A stretch of DNA of 64,000 nt from an uncultured Prevotellaceae bacterium. Lineage in GTDB: Bacteria > Bacteroidota > Bacteroidia > Bacteroidales > Bacteroidaceae. The notes beneath the pieces were generated by a model. That model was not told the DNA's origin, ran no database searches, and worked only from the letters and a program-made list of their open reading frames with translations. The translations under genes were made by a program, and so were the position numbers. Within the stretch, counting starts at the first letter, position 1. Every line of letters begins with the position of its first letter. Location of the stretch: positions 1 to 64,000 of the forward strand of contig CAMHUU010000008.1 in assembly GCA_946188395.1 (NCBI GenBank). Direction: 5' to 3'. Below, in pieces: positions 7,723-16,924 of the stretch.

Positions 7723-9039
7723 ATGAAAGAAACTCCGATAAGAAAAGAAATCGTTGACGGGCTGATTGCCAAGTTGGGCATTCAGGACTTTGCCAAAGCC
7801 ACCATCCGTGAGGTAAAACAGGTGGCTGCAATGGCCGAGAAAGATAGTGGTGTGGAATTCATCAAGATGGAGATGGGTATTCCCGGTCTTCCCGCTGCAC
7901 AGGTGGGTGTCGATGCCCAGATTAAGTCACTCCAGGACGGCATCGCCCATTCCTATCCCGATATTCAAGGCTATCCGGAATTGAAAAAGCAGGCCTCGCG
8001 CTTTGTCAAGGCCTTTATTAATGTCGACATCGCCCCTGAGGGTTGTGTACCTGTCAGTGGCAGTATGCAGGGCACGTTTGCCTCGTTCCTGACCTGTTCG
8101 CAGGCCAATAAGGCAAAAGACACCGTATTGTTCATCGATCCAGGATTCCCCGTGCAGAAGATGCAGTTGCAGGTGCAGGGCGTGAAGTACGAGACCTTCG
8201 ATGTGTACGACTATCGCGGCGACAAGCTGCGTGCCAAGCTGGAGGGTTATCTGAAGGTGGGCAACATCTGTGCCATTGTCTATTCGAATCCCAACAATCC
8301 CGCGTGGATCTGTATGACCGAAGATGAGTTGAAGACCATTGGTGAACTAGCTACAAAATACGATGCCATCGTGATGGAAGATCTGGCCTATTTCGCTATG
8401 GATTTCCGCCAAGACTTGAGCAAGCCCTTCGAGGCACCTTTCCAGCCTACCGTAGCCCGCTATACGGATAACTACATGCTGCTCATCTCGGGTTCGAAGG
8501 CTTTCAGCTATGCTGGTGAGCGCATTGGTGTGACGTGTATCTCGGACAAGCTATTCCATCGCCATTTCGAAGACCTCAGTGCCCGTTACGAAGGTCTGCC
8601 CTTCGGACTGGTATTCAGTACGCGTATGCTCTACGCCCTGTCGTCAGGTACCAGCCACTCGGCCCAGTATGCAATGGCAGCCATGCTGAAGGCTGCCAGT
8701 GATGGAACATATAATTTCCGTGACGAGGTAAAGGTGTATGGTGACCGTGCTCACAAACTGAAGGAGATTTTCCTGCGTCATAACTTCCACATCGTCTACG
8801 ACAAAGACCTCGACCAACCCGTTGCCGACGGATTCTATTTCACCATCGGCTATCCCGGCATGACGAGTGGTCAGCTGGCCCAGGAACTGATGTACTATGG
8901 TGTTTCGGCCATTTGTCTCATCACCACGGGTTCGCATCAGGAAGGCTTGCGCGTGTGTACCTCTTTTATTGAAGATCACCAGTACGACCAGTTGGAGGAG
9001 CGTATGCAGATATTTGCAGAAAACAACCCTATCAAATAA
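7723..9039 (+). CDS. Class I/II PLP-dependent aminotransferase (probable aromatic amino acid)
   Basis: A 438-residue PLP enzyme with the NPNNPAW loop (about 186-192), an aspartate in VMEDLAYF, and the PLP lysine Lys259 within SGSKAFSYAGERIG. No signal peptide. Its position between iorAB and the phenylacetate-CoA ligases implies interconversion of aromatic amino acids and arylpyruvates. The substrate is inferred from context and not read from the active site. A porin gene follows after only 21 nt, suggesting continued co-transcription. Confidence 0.85.
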   Translation: MKETPIRKEIVDGLIAKLGIQDFAKATIREVKQVAAMAEKDSGVEFIKMEMGIPGLPAAQVGVDAQIKSLQDGIAHSYPDIQGYPELKKQASRFVKAFINVDIAPEGCVPVSGSMQGTFASFLTCSQANKAKDTVLFIDPGFPVQKMQLQVQGVKYETFDVYDYRGDKLRAKLEGYLKVGNICAIVYSNPNNPAWICMTEDELKTIGELATKYDAIVMEDLAYFAMDFRQDLSKPFEAPFQPTVARYTDNYMLLISGSKAFSYAGERIGVTCISDKLFHRHFEDLSARYEGLPFGLVFSTRMLYALSSGTSHSAQYAMAAMLKAASDGTYNFRDEVKVYGDRAHKLKEIFLRHNFHIVYDKDLDQPVADGFYFTIGYPGMTSGQLAQELMYYGVSAICLITTGSHQEGLRVCTSFIEDHQYDQLEERMQIFAENNPIK

Positions 9040-9060
9040 AGACAAAATCAAAGAACAACA

Positions 9061-10149
9061 ATGACTTTAAAAAATCTTTTCAGAAAGTCTACCCTCACTT
9101 TACTGCTGGTCTGTGTCAGCAGTGCTGTGATGGCGCAAGAGAAAAAAGAGACTAAGAAAATCGACTGGCTGCAGGAACTGAAGAACCGCATCACCATTAA
9201 CGGTTACATGCAAGGCGGCTATGCATACAGCGATCAAGGCGGAAAGACCACCAGTGAGTTCAATTTCAAGCGGGCCATCTTCTGGATCAAAGGAAGAATT
9301 ACCGACCGCTGGTCGTTTCTATTCATGAATAACTTCGCCATATCGCCAGGTCCGCTGGAGTATTGGACCGACTTCCGCGTGACGAACAATAATGCGCTGA
9401 CCGTTCGTATCGGGCAGTTCCAGCACCCGTTCTCGCTGGAGAGTCCCCTCTCGCCCACGATGCTCGAACTCATTGACATCACCTCGCAGTCTGTAGCCCT
9501 TCTGGCTAACGGTAACGAGCCGTTGCTGGGTCCTAACTACGGCCGTGACCAGGGTATCATGTTGTTAGGCGACCTGTTTAACAACAAGTTCCATTACGAG
9601 CTGGCCGTCATGAACGGACAAGGCATCAACCGTAAAGACGGTAATAGCGACAAGGATGTCATTCTGAAGCTGGATTACCGTCCCATAAAGGAGTTGCGCA
9701 TCGTTGCCACTGGACAGAAAGGGCGCGGTCATGCTGTCAACACCGTTGCATGGAACGACATTCAGGTTGGCGACAACTATCGCCGCGATCGCGTCAGCTT
9801 CGGTGGTGAACTGAAAGTCCCCACTCAGCTTGGCCATAAGTCGACGAGTGGCGGCATCTGTCTGCGTAGCGAGTTCCTGGCTGGTAAGGATGGCGACGTG
9901 GGCAGCCGCGGTGCCTACATGACTGGTTCTGTGGCTATCGGCAAGGGTGTCGACGTGATAGCATCAGCCGACTACTACGACCGTAATACGGACGTCAGTG
10001 GATGGCAACGTACCGATCTCACTGGAGGTCTGCAATACTGGTTCTATCCCAAGTGCCGACTGCAGTTACAATACACGCATAGTTTCTGCGGCGAGATGAT
10101 GGGAGACGACTACAACCGCCTCCAAGCGCAGGTGCAGGTTGCATTTTAA
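9061..10149 (+). CDS. Outer-membrane porin, phosphate-selective porin O/P type
   Basis: 362 residues with a cleavable signal peptide (MTLKNLFRKSTLTLLLVCVSS, cut after VMAQ) and an alternating beta-strand pattern with aromatic girdles up to a C-terminal phenylalanine (QAQVQVAF), typical of outer-membrane barrels. Segments such as GYMQGGYAYSD and FKRAIFWIKGRITDRW are characteristic of the OprO/OprP-like family. Given the operon, it probably passes aromatic acids or amino acids across the outer membrane. The specificity named by the family (phosphate) should not be assumed. Confidence 0.82.
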   Translation: MTLKNLFRKSTLTLLLVCVSSAVMAQEKKETKKIDWLQELKNRITINGYMQGGYAYSDQGGKTTSEFNFKRAIFWIKGRITDRWSFLFMNNFAISPGPLEYWTDFRVTNNNALTVRIGQFQHPFSLESPLSPTMLELIDITSQSVALLANGNEPLLGPNYGRDQGIMLLGDLFNNKFHYELAVMNGQGINRKDGNSDKDVILKLDYRPIKELRIVATGQKGRGHAVNTVAWNDIQVGDNYRRDRVSFGGELKVPTQLGHKSTSGGICLRSEFLAGKDGDVGSRGAYMTGSVAIGKGVDVIASADYYDRNTDVSGWQRTDLTGGLQYWFYPKCRLQLQYTHSFCGEMMGDDYNRLQAQVQVAF

Positions 10150-10159
10150 ATGAATCAGA

Positions 10160-10191
10160 ATGACGATATAACGGAATAACAATATAACGAC
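10160..10191. repeat. 8-nt tandem repeat array, four units
   Basis: Octamers atgacgat, ataacgga, ataacaat and ataacgac in the gap between the porin and the symporter gene. Confidence 0.75.
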
Positions 10192-10209
10192 AAAAAGAAA
10201 GAAACAAAA

Positions 10210-11733
10210 ATGTTAATCAAAGTTCTTCTAACGATAGTATTTTTTGCCGTCATGCTGGGTGTGGGAATCTACTCACGCAAACAGGCTAGCAGTGTTGACG
10301 GATTTGTATTGGGTGGACGTTCCGTAGGCCCCTGGCTCACAGCTTTTGCCTTCGGAACCTCTTATTTCTCGGCAGTGGTTTTTGTGGGTTATGCCGGACA
10401 GTTCGGATGGAGATATGGTCTTTCGTCTGCGTGGATTGGCATCGGTAATGCCATTATTGGTTCATTGTTGGCGTGGATTCTCTTAGGTCGTCGCACGAAG
10501 CTGATGACTCAGCATATCGAGAGCCGTACGATGCCCGATTTCTTTGGAACGCGTTTCAATGATCAGGGCCTGCGCGTGGTGGCTTCTGTCATTGCCTTTG
10601 TATTCTTGATTCCCTATACCGCAGGTGTCTATAGCGGCATCTCACGTCTATTTGAGATGGGTTTCAACATTCCCTACGAGTACTGCGTCATCATCATGTC
10701 GATTCTGACTGCCATCTACGTCATCATTGGCGGTTACAAGGCAACAGCCATGAACGACTTCATTCAGGGCATCATCATGCTCTTTGGTATTGTGGCCGTA
10801 ATCCTGGCCGTACTGAATGCGCAGGGCGGTCTGGCGGCTGCTATAGACAAACTGGCAAAGATTCCTTCTGATGCGGATCCGACGGTAAATGGCGGCTTTG
10901 CCTCCTGGTTTGGTCCCGATCCCTGGGGATTGCTGGGTGTAGTCATCTTGACATCATTAGGCACGATGGGATTGCCCCAGATGGTAGGTAAGTTCTATTC
11001 CATTACGGACGAGAATGCCATCAAGCGCGGTACGGTCATCTCTACCATCTTCGCCTTTATCGTAGCTGGTGGCTGCTACTTCCTCGGTGGTTTCGGACGC
11101 CTCTACGAACCCGTCATCAATGAAGCGACAGGTAAGATAGCCTTCGACTCCATTGTACCTGCCATGCTGATTACCCTGCCCGATGTGCTGATTGCCCTCG
11201 TGGTATTGCTGGTGCTTAGCGCATCCATGTCGACACTGGCCTCTTTGGTGCTTACATCCAGTTCGACGATGACCCTCGACCTCATCTATCGCGACAAGAA
11301 GTCGCTGCCTGGCGAGGTGGAGGAAGGAACCATCGACGATATCGTTTCTGAAAAGATCGAGCGTCGCAAGGTGGTCATCATGCGCGTACTCATTATGTTC
11401 TTCATCGCCATCTCCCTGCTCATCGCGCTGAATCCTCCCACGTTCATCGCACAGCTCATGGGTATCTCATGGGGCGCGCTGGCGGGTGCTTTCCTGGCTC
11501 CGTTTATGCTGGGCCTCTACTTGCGTGGTGTCACCAAGGTTTCCGTTTGGGCTTGCTTCGTATGGGGCGTAGGACTTACCGTCATCAACATGCTGGCAGG
11601 CAACCCCATCAATCCCATCAACTGCGGTGCCATCGCTATGGTGGGTGGTTTCCCCGTCGTCTGGCTGGTAAGTCTCTTTACCAAGAAACTCCCCAGACAG
11701 ATGGTCGACAAGATTTTCGAGTGCTACGAATAA
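10210..11733 (+). CDS. Sodium:solute symporter (SSS family)
   Basis: A 507-residue inner-membrane transporter with about 13 hydrophobic helices. The N-terminal segment IYSRKQASSVDGFVLGGRS and the FGTSYFSAVVFVGYAG core are characteristic of the SSS family (PutP/PanF/SglT relatives), which couples uptake to sodium. Between the outer-membrane porin and the two arylacetate-CoA ligases, the likely cargo is an aromatic acid or aromatic amino acid. That is context inference. Confidence 0.88.
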   Translation: MLIKVLLTIVFFAVMLGVGIYSRKQASSVDGFVLGGRSVGPWLTAFAFGTSYFSAVVFVGYAGQFGWRYGLSSAWIGIGNAIIGSLLAWILLGRRTKLMTQHIESRTMPDFFGTRFNDQGLRVVASVIAFVFLIPYTAGVYSGISRLFEMGFNIPYEYCVIIMSILTAIYVIIGGYKATAMNDFIQGIIMLFGIVAVILAVLNAQGGLAAAIDKLAKIPSDADPTVNGGFASWFGPDPWGLLGVVILTSLGTMGLPQMVGKFYSITDENAIKRGTVISTIFAFIVAGGCYFLGGFGRLYEPVINEATGKIAFDSIVPAMLITLPDVLIALVVLLVLSASMSTLASLVLTSSSTMTLDLIYRDKKSLPGEVEEGTIDDIVSEKIERRKVVIMRVLIMFFIAISLLIALNPPTFIAQLMGISWGALAGAFLAPFMLGLYLRGVTKVSVWACFVWGVGLTVINMLAGNPINPINCGAIAMVGGFPVVWLVSLFTKKLPRQMVDKIFECYE

Positions 11734-11737
11734 TTTT

Positions 11738-11769
11738 GTAATAACGATATAACGTAATAACGAATAAAA
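11738..11769. repeat. 8-nt tandem repeat array, four units
   Basis: Octamers gtaataac, gatataac, gtaataac and gaataaaa between the symporter and the first phenylacetate-CoA ligase gene. Confidence 0.8.
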
Positions 11770-11772
11770 ATC

Positions 11773-13080
11773 ATGATTTGGAATCCGAACAAGGAATGCA
11801 TGAGTCGCGACGAGATGAGCGCGCTTCAGGGTAAACGACTCCACAAGATTGTAGAGTACGTCTACCACCATGTACCATTCTATCGTAATAAGATGCAGGA
11901 GTTGGACATCCGTCCTGACGACATCCAAACCATCGAGGACATCCACAAGTTGCCCTTCACCACCAAGAAGGACCTGCGCGACAACTATCCCTTTGGCCTG
12001 CAGGCTGCACCTCAAAGTGAAATCATCCGTATTCACGCCTCCAGCGGTACGACGGGCAAGCCTACCATCGTGGGCTATACCCGCAAGGACATTGGTATCT
12101 GGAGTGAGACGATGGCGCGTTGTCTGACATCCTTTGGCGTCACTCGCGACGACATTTTTTCTGTTGCCTACGGCTATGGTTTGTTCACTGGAGGTCTTGG
12201 CGCCCACTATGGCGTAGAGCACCTCGGTGCTTCTGTCGTTCCCGCCTCAACAGGTAATACCGAGAAGCATATCAAGTTGATTCGCGACTTGGGAATTACG
12301 GGTATTGCCTGTACACCCTCGTATGCCCTCTATCTGGCAGAGTCTATGGAAAAGATGGGTATCACGAGAGACCAGATCAAGCTTCGCATCGGAGCCTTTG
12401 GCGCTGAGCCTTGGACAGAGAGCATGCGTAAGGAAATCGAAGAGCGTCTGGGACTGAAGGGTTACAACATCTACGGCCTCTCAGAAGTGATGGGTCCCAG
12501 TGTCAGCTATGAATGCCAGATGCAGCACGGAAGCCACATCAACGAGGACCATTTCTATCCCGAAATCATCAACCCCACCACGCTCGAGCCGTTGCCTTAC
12601 GGACAAACCGGCGAGTTGGTATTCACCACACTGACCAAGGAGGGTATGCCCGTCTTGCGCTATCGCACCCGTGACCTCTGTTCGCTGATGCCTGGCACAT
12701 GCGACTGCGGTCGTACCAACATCCGCATGGGACGCATCGAGGGCCGTTCTGACGACATGCTCATCATTCGCGGAATCAACGTATTCCCGTCGCAAGTCGA
12801 GAGTGTCGTACTCTCTATGCCCGAGTTTGCTCCGCGCTACATGCTCGTCGTCAATCGCGAAAAGAATCTCGACACGCTGTTGGTACAGGTCGAGATTCGT
12901 CAGGAACATTTCACCGGCATCTTCGATACGCCCGCCGCTGTCGATGCCTTGGAGAAGAAACTGGCCTCGAAACTCAAGAGTGTGCTCAGCATCTCTGCCA
13001 AGGTACAGTTGAAGGCTCCTGGCACCATCGAGCGTTCACAAGGTAAGAGTGCCCACGTCATCGATAATCGTAAACTATAA
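11773..13080 (+). CDS. paaK: Phenylacetate-CoA ligase (first copy)
   Basis: A 435-residue member of the ANL adenylate-forming superfamily, PaaK branch: ATP + arylacetate + CoA to arylacetyl-CoA + AMP + PPi. The P-loop SSGTTGKPT is at 90-98, the YRTRDLC motif is near 295, and the C-terminal swivelling domain carries IRGINVFPSQVE. In an anaerobe with IorAB the reaction could run in the acid-forming direction to conserve energy. The second copy starts 10 nt downstream. Confidence 0.92.
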   Translation: MIWNPNKECMSRDEMSALQGKRLHKIVEYVYHHVPFYRNKMQELDIRPDDIQTIEDIHKLPFTTKKDLRDNYPFGLQAAPQSEIIRIHASSGTTGKPTIVGYTRKDIGIWSETMARCLTSFGVTRDDIFSVAYGYGLFTGGLGAHYGVEHLGASVVPASTGNTEKHIKLIRDLGITGIACTPSYALYLAESMEKMGITRDQIKLRIGAFGAEPWTESMRKEIEERLGLKGYNIYGLSEVMGPSVSYECQMQHGSHINEDHFYPEIINPTTLEPLPYGQTGELVFTTLTKEGMPVLRYRTRDLCSLMPGTCDCGRTNIRMGRIEGRSDDMLIIRGINVFPSQVESVVLSMPEFAPRYMLVVNREKNLDTLLVQVEIRQEHFTGIFDTPAAVDALEKKLASKLKSVLSISAKVQLKAPGTIERSQGKSAHVIDNRKL

Positions 13081-13090
13081 TATTTTAATA

Positions 13091-14401
13091 ATGGAACAAT
13101 CTAATTTCTTTAATCCCGAGTTCGAAACCATGTCGCGCGAACAGATTGAGGCCCTCCAGCTGGAGCGTCTTCAGAAAACCGTGCGCCATTGCATGAACTC
13201 ACTTTTTTACAAAAAACGCTTCGAGGAGATCGGTCTCCGTCCTGAGGACATCAAGAGCTTGGCCGATCTTAAGAAGATTCCCTTTACCACGAAGCAGGAC
13301 CTGCGCGACACCTATCCCTTTGGCATCGCCAGCGTTCCCCTCCGCGAGTGTGTTCGCCTGCACTCGTCGTCAGGCACCACGGGTAATCCCACGGTGATTC
13401 TGCACACGAAGAAAGACCTCGACGAGTGGGCTAACCAGGTAGCCCGTAACCTGTGGATGGTTGGTCTGCGCCCTGATGACGTCTTCCAAAACTCCAGCGG
13501 TTACGGCATGTTCACGGGCGGTCTGGGTTTCCAGTATGGCGCCGAGAAGCTGGGTATGCTCACCGTTCCTGCCGCTGCTGGTAACTCACTGCGTCAGATC
13601 AAGTTCATCAAGGACTTTGGTACGACGGCTATTCACGCCATCCCTAGCTATGTCACCCGCCTCTACGAGGTCATGCAGCAGGAGGGCGTCGATCCTCGTC
13701 GCGACACCAAACTGAAAGTGCTCGCCATCGGTGCTGAGCCTCACTCTGAAGAACAGCGCAAGCGCATCGAGGAGATGTTGGGTGTCAAGGCTTACAACTC
13801 GTTTGGCATGAGCGAGATGTGCGGTCCTGGTGTAGGCTTCGAGTGCAAGGAGCAGAACGGCCTGCACTTCTGGGAGGACTACTACATCGTAGAAATTGTG
13901 AACCCCGACACACTGGAACCCGTTCCCGATGGAGAGATTGGCGAGTTGGTACTCACCACGCTCTGTCGCGAGGCTATGCCGCTGCTGCGCTATCGTACCC
14001 GTGACCTGACGCGCGTCTTGGGACGTTCGTGCCCCTGCGGACGCAACCACATCCGTCTCGACCGCATGCGTGGCCGTTCCGACGATATGATTGTGCTGCG
14101 TGGTGTCAATATCTTCCCCATCCAGGTCGAGAAGATTCTGATGAAGTTCCCCGAGGTAGGCACCAACTATCTCATCACGCTGACCACCGAGGACAACAAC
14201 GACCAGATGACTGTCGAGGTTGAGGTGAACGAGGGTACTGACGATTTCGCAAAGCTGCAGTATCTGGAGAAGGAAATCCGTCACCAGATTGGCGACGAAA
14301 TCCTGTTGAAGCCCCGCGTGCGTCTCGTCTCGAAGGGCACCCTGCCCGTCAGCGAGGGCAAGGCCGTCCGCGTCGTCGACAAGAGAAAAGTATATCAATA
14401 A
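13091..14401 (+). CDS. paaK: Phenylacetate-CoA ligase (second copy)
   Basis: A 436-residue paralogue of the preceding gene with the same architecture (SSSGTTGNPT at 92-101, RYRTRDLTRV, LRGVNIFPIQVE). I start it at the ATG at 13091 (MEQSNFFNPEFE). The longer frame from 13049 would overlap the previous gene. The copies are clearly diverged, so the tandem pair probably covers different arylacetates (for example phenylacetate and indole- or hydroxyphenylacetate). That split is inferred. Confidence 0.92.
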   Translation: MEQSNFFNPEFETMSREQIEALQLERLQKTVRHCMNSLFYKKRFEEIGLRPEDIKSLADLKKIPFTTKQDLRDTYPFGIASVPLRECVRLHSSSGTTGNPTVILHTKKDLDEWANQVARNLWMVGLRPDDVFQNSSGYGMFTGGLGFQYGAEKLGMLTVPAAAGNSLRQIKFIKDFGTTAIHAIPSYVTRLYEVMQQEGVDPRRDTKLKVLAIGAEPHSEEQRKRIEEMLGVKAYNSFGMSEMCGPGVGFECKEQNGLHFWEDYYIVEIVNPDTLEPVPDGEIGELVLTTLCREAMPLLRYRTRDLTRVLGRSCPCGRNHIRLDRMRGRSDDMIVLRGVNIFPIQVEKILMKFPEVGTNYLITLTTEDNNDQMTVEVEVNEGTDDFAKLQYLEKEIRHQIGDEILLKPRVRLVSKGTLPVSEGKAVRVVDKRKVYQ

Positions 14402-14408
14402 TTCTCTC

Positions 14409-14448
14409 GACATATCGAAATAACGAAATATCGAAATAACGAAAAAAA
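14409..14448. repeat. 8-nt tandem repeat array, five units
   Basis: Octamers gacatatc, gaaataac, gaaatatc, gaaataac and gaaaaaaa, exactly 40 nt, between the second paaK and the ACT-domain gene. Confidence 0.85.
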
Positions 14449-14455
14449 TAGAACT

Positions 14456-14884
14456 ATGACTATCCATCAGTTATCCATTTTCATCGAGAACCGCTCGGGC
14501 ACGCTAATCAAGGTGCTCCAGATTCTCAAGCAGGCCAACATTCAGATTGTGGCCTCAACCATTGCCGATACGGCAGAGTACGGAATCTACCGCCTTATTT
14601 GCAGTGAGCCCATTCGCGCTTACGAGGAACTCAAGAAGGGGGGCGTCGCTGTTGCCCTGAGCAATGTCTTCGCTCTCGAACTCGACGACGAGCCCGGCCG
14701 TGCTGCCGACGCCGTTGAGACGTTCTCGAAGGCTGGCATCAGCATTGCCTACATGTACACCTTCCTGCTCGGCGGAAAGGGCATCATGGTCTTCCGCACA
14801 GAGAATGCCGAAGATGCCCAGCGGGTCATTATCGACAACAAGCTCCGCTACATCGAGGAGCCCGACCTCTCGAAACTCGTTTAA
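14456..14884 (+). CDS. ACT-domain protein (double ACT), probable amino acid sensor
   Basis: 142 residues made of two ACT-like halves: HQLSIFIENRSGTLIKVLQIL at the start and NVFALELDDEPGRAADAVETFSKAGI from about residue 63. ACT domains bind amino acids and regulate enzymes. Stand-alone double-ACT proteins of this kind are often found next to phenylacetate-CoA ligases. It is the last gene of the operon and is followed 8 nt later by a strong intrinsic terminator. Confidence 0.87.
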   Translation: MTIHQLSIFIENRSGTLIKVLQILKQANIQIVASTIADTAEYGIYRLICSEPIRAYEELKKGGVAVALSNVFALELDDEPGRAADAVETFSKAGISIAYMYTFLLGGKGIMVFRTENAEDAQRVIIDNKLRYIEEPDLSKLV

Positions 14885-14891
14885 CAACAGC

Positions 14892-14924
14892 AATGCGATT
14901 GCCGATGGGCAATCGCATTTTTTT
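14892..14924 (+). terminator. Rho-independent terminator of the iorAB-paaK-ACT operon
   Basis: Perfect 12-bp stem aatgcgattgcc / ggcaatcgcatt with a 4-nt loop (14904-14907), followed by a run of T. Confidence 0.92.
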
Positions 14925-14954
14925 GTCTCCTTGGTAGTCTTTTTCAAAAAAATA

Positions 14955-14984
14955 TTTGTTTTCGCGTAGTTTTTTGTAACTTTG
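14955..14984 (+). promoter_or_regulatory. Promoter of the ECF sigma factor gene
   Basis: TTTG (14955-14958) and TAACTTTG (14977-14984) with an 18-nt spacer. Transcription would start near 14990, leaving a leader of about 35 nt before the ATG at 15027. Confidence 0.65.
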
Positions 14985-15026
14985 CTGCGTCTAATGGGTG
15001 TTAAGATTCAAAAAACAGACGAGACA

Positions 15027-15509
15027 ATGAATGCATTAGAGCAACAATTTTCGAAAACCGTAGCAGAACATAAGAGCACCATCTACACCGTGTGCTACAT
15101 GTTCTCGCAAGATGCCGACGAGGTCAACGACCTGTTCCAGGAGGTACTAGTCAATCTTTGGAAAGGTTTCGACAGCTTCGAGCATCGCTCCGACATCCGG
15201 ACGTGGATCTACCGCGTCGCCCTCAACACCTGCATCTCTATCGACAGGCGTAAGAAGCGGCGTTCCTCCGAAGTCCGGCTCACGATGGACATCAACCTCT
15301 TTGAAGACCGCGACGAGGACACCCGCCAGGTGGACATGCTCCACAAGCGCATCTCCAAGTTGCAACCCTTCGACCGCGCCATCGTACTGCTCTGGCTCGA
15401 AAACCTGTCGTACGACGAAATCGGCCAGATTGTCGGAATCACCGCCAAGAACGTCAGTGTCCGTCTGTTCAGAATCCGCGAACAGTTAAAACAAATATCT
15501 AACGATTAA
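15027..15509 (+). CDS. ECF-type RNA polymerase sigma factor
   Basis: 160 residues with sigma region 2 (AEHKSTIYTVCYMFSQDADEV, then LFQEVLVNLWKGFDSF and the DIRTWIYRVALNTCI segment) and a region 4 helix-turn-helix (LSYDEIGQIVGITAKNVSVR). The start at 15027 (MNALEQQFSK) is chosen because the frame from 14982 begins inside the -7 promoter element. A membrane protein follows 14 nt downstream. By position it may be an anti-sigma or membrane partner, although it does not show a recognisable zinc anti-sigma motif. Confidence 0.9.
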   Translation: MNALEQQFSKTVAEHKSTIYTVCYMFSQDADEVNDLFQEVLVNLWKGFDSFEHRSDIRTWIYRVALNTCISIDRRKKRRSSEVRLTMDINLFEDRDEDTRQVDMLHKRISKLQPFDRAIVLLWLENLSYDEIGQIVGITAKNVSVRLFRIREQLKQISND

Positions 15510-15523
15510 AACTTTTACCCATT

Positions 15524-16123
15524 ATGCAAAACGATTTCGAATTAGAGAACATGCGCCAGCAGATGACCACGCTCAAAAATAAACTCAACCAGCAGGAGAT
15601 AGTCAACGACCGTCTTGTGCGCCGCTCCATGCGCAACGAGGTGAACAACATCAACCGTCGCTACAACATCATCATGGCCCTTTGTGTGTTGATGGTCCCC
15701 TACGGCTACTGGTGCTTCGTGAAATTGTGTGGCCTCTCAATACCCTTTTGGATTGGTACTAGCATCTTCATGCTGATATGCGGAGGAGCCACCTTCTACA
15801 ACAGCCGCAAGATCAGCGACCCAAATCTGATGAGCCATAACTTAGTAGAGGCCCGAAAAAAAGTTGCCAGCGCCAAGAAGTTCGAAGCCAACTGGCTGTT
15901 GTTTGGCATTCCCGCCGTCATCCTTTGGATGGGCTGGTTCTTCTACGAGGTCTATCAGATTCAGGGAGGTGATTTTAACAACGGATTCTTCTGGGGCGGC
16001 TGCGTAGGCGGCATCATCGGTGCTTACTGCGGCATCAGAATGCACTTCAAGACCCAGCGCCAGTATCAGGACATCATCGACCAAATCGAAGACCTGACGG
16101 CAGAAGACGACAAACAAATATAA
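15524..16123 (+). CDS. Membrane protein with coiled-coil ends, probable sigma-factor partner
   Basis: 199 residues. An N-terminal coiled-coil-prone stretch (about 1-45, ELENMRQQMTTLKNKLNQQE) is followed by four hydrophobic segments in two pairs (about 48-65, 72-88, 124-142 and 151-166) and a charged C-terminal tail. No family recognised. It lies 14 nt behind the ECF sigma gene and 10 nt ahead of a DUF2461 gene, so it is co-transcribed. A regulatory role for the sigma factor is inference from position only. Confidence 0.65.
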   Translation: MQNDFELENMRQQMTTLKNKLNQQEIVNDRLVRRSMRNEVNNINRRYNIIMALCVLMVPYGYWCFVKLCGLSIPFWIGTSIFMLICGGATFYNSRKISDPNLMSHNLVEARKKVASAKKFEANWLLFGIPAVILWMGWFFYEVYQIQGGDFNNGFFWGGCVGGIIGAYCGIRMHFKTQRQYQDIIDQIEDLTAEDDKQI

Positions 16124-16133
16124 ACTACAAACA

Positions 16134-16859
16134 ATGAATCAGAAGAACATTTTAAAATTCCTGCGACAGGTGGCAACCCACAACAATCGCGAATGGTTCC
16201 AGGAACACAAAAGTGACTACGAGGCCGCCCGTGCTGAGTTCGAACGGGGTGTGCAACAGGCCATCGAACGCATCATGACGTTCGATCCCGAAATAGCCCA
16301 CGTACAAGTCAAGGACTGCACCTACCGCTTCTATCGCGACACCCGATTCTCGGCCGACAAGTCGCCATACAAAAACCATTTCGGAGCCTATATCAACGCC
16401 AAAAGCAAAAAGGCACTCCGAGGCGGCTACTACCTGCATTTCGAGCCCGACCACTACCTGTTGGCCATCGGCAACTACTGGCTGCCCACCAATATCCTCA
16501 CCTCGTGCCGCCACGAAATCATGGGCAATACGGCCGAATGGCTGCGCTGCGTCGAGAGCCCGGAATTCCTCCAGTATTTTGGCAGCGACGCATCCAGCAG
16601 CACCCAGGAACCCACCAACATCGACAGCTGGGACCAGCCTCAGGGCTTCGGACTGTCGAAGCTCAAGACCTGCCCCGCAGGCTTTCCCAAAGACAGCGAG
16701 CTCGTCCGCTATCTGCGACTGAAGGACTACTGCTGTTGGCATGCCGTCTCAGACTCGTTCTTCGAGGGTGACGCCTGGCTCGACGAGATGGAACGCATGT
16801 TCCGTGCCGCCAAACCCATGATGGACTTCATGAACTCCGTCATCGACGATTACGAATAG
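16134..16859 (+). CDS. DUF2461 (TIGR02453) family protein
   Basis: 241 residues. The pattern NREWFQEHKSDYEAARAEFE followed by YRFYRDTRFSADKSPYKNHFGA is the recognisable core of the DUF2461 family of uncharacterised cytosolic proteins. The invariant-looking RDTRFS.DKSPYK segment lies at about 63-77. No reaction is known to me. Last gene behind the ECF sigma factor. No clear terminator hairpin is visible immediately downstream. Confidence 0.85.
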   Translation: MNQKNILKFLRQVATHNNREWFQEHKSDYEAARAEFERGVQQAIERIMTFDPEIAHVQVKDCTYRFYRDTRFSADKSPYKNHFGAYINAKSKKALRGGYYLHFEPDHYLLAIGNYWLPTNILTSCRHEIMGNTAEWLRCVESPEFLQYFGSDASSSTQEPTNIDSWDQPQGFGLSKLKTCPAGFPKDSELVRYLRLKDYCCWHAVSDSFFEGDAWLDEMERMFRAAKPMMDFMNSVIDDYE

Positions 16860-16924
16860 CGTTTTTCTGAGTGTGCCTTAATAAGCCTTTCTTAGTGCGG
16901 CCATCGTCCTGAAACTCGATTCAA

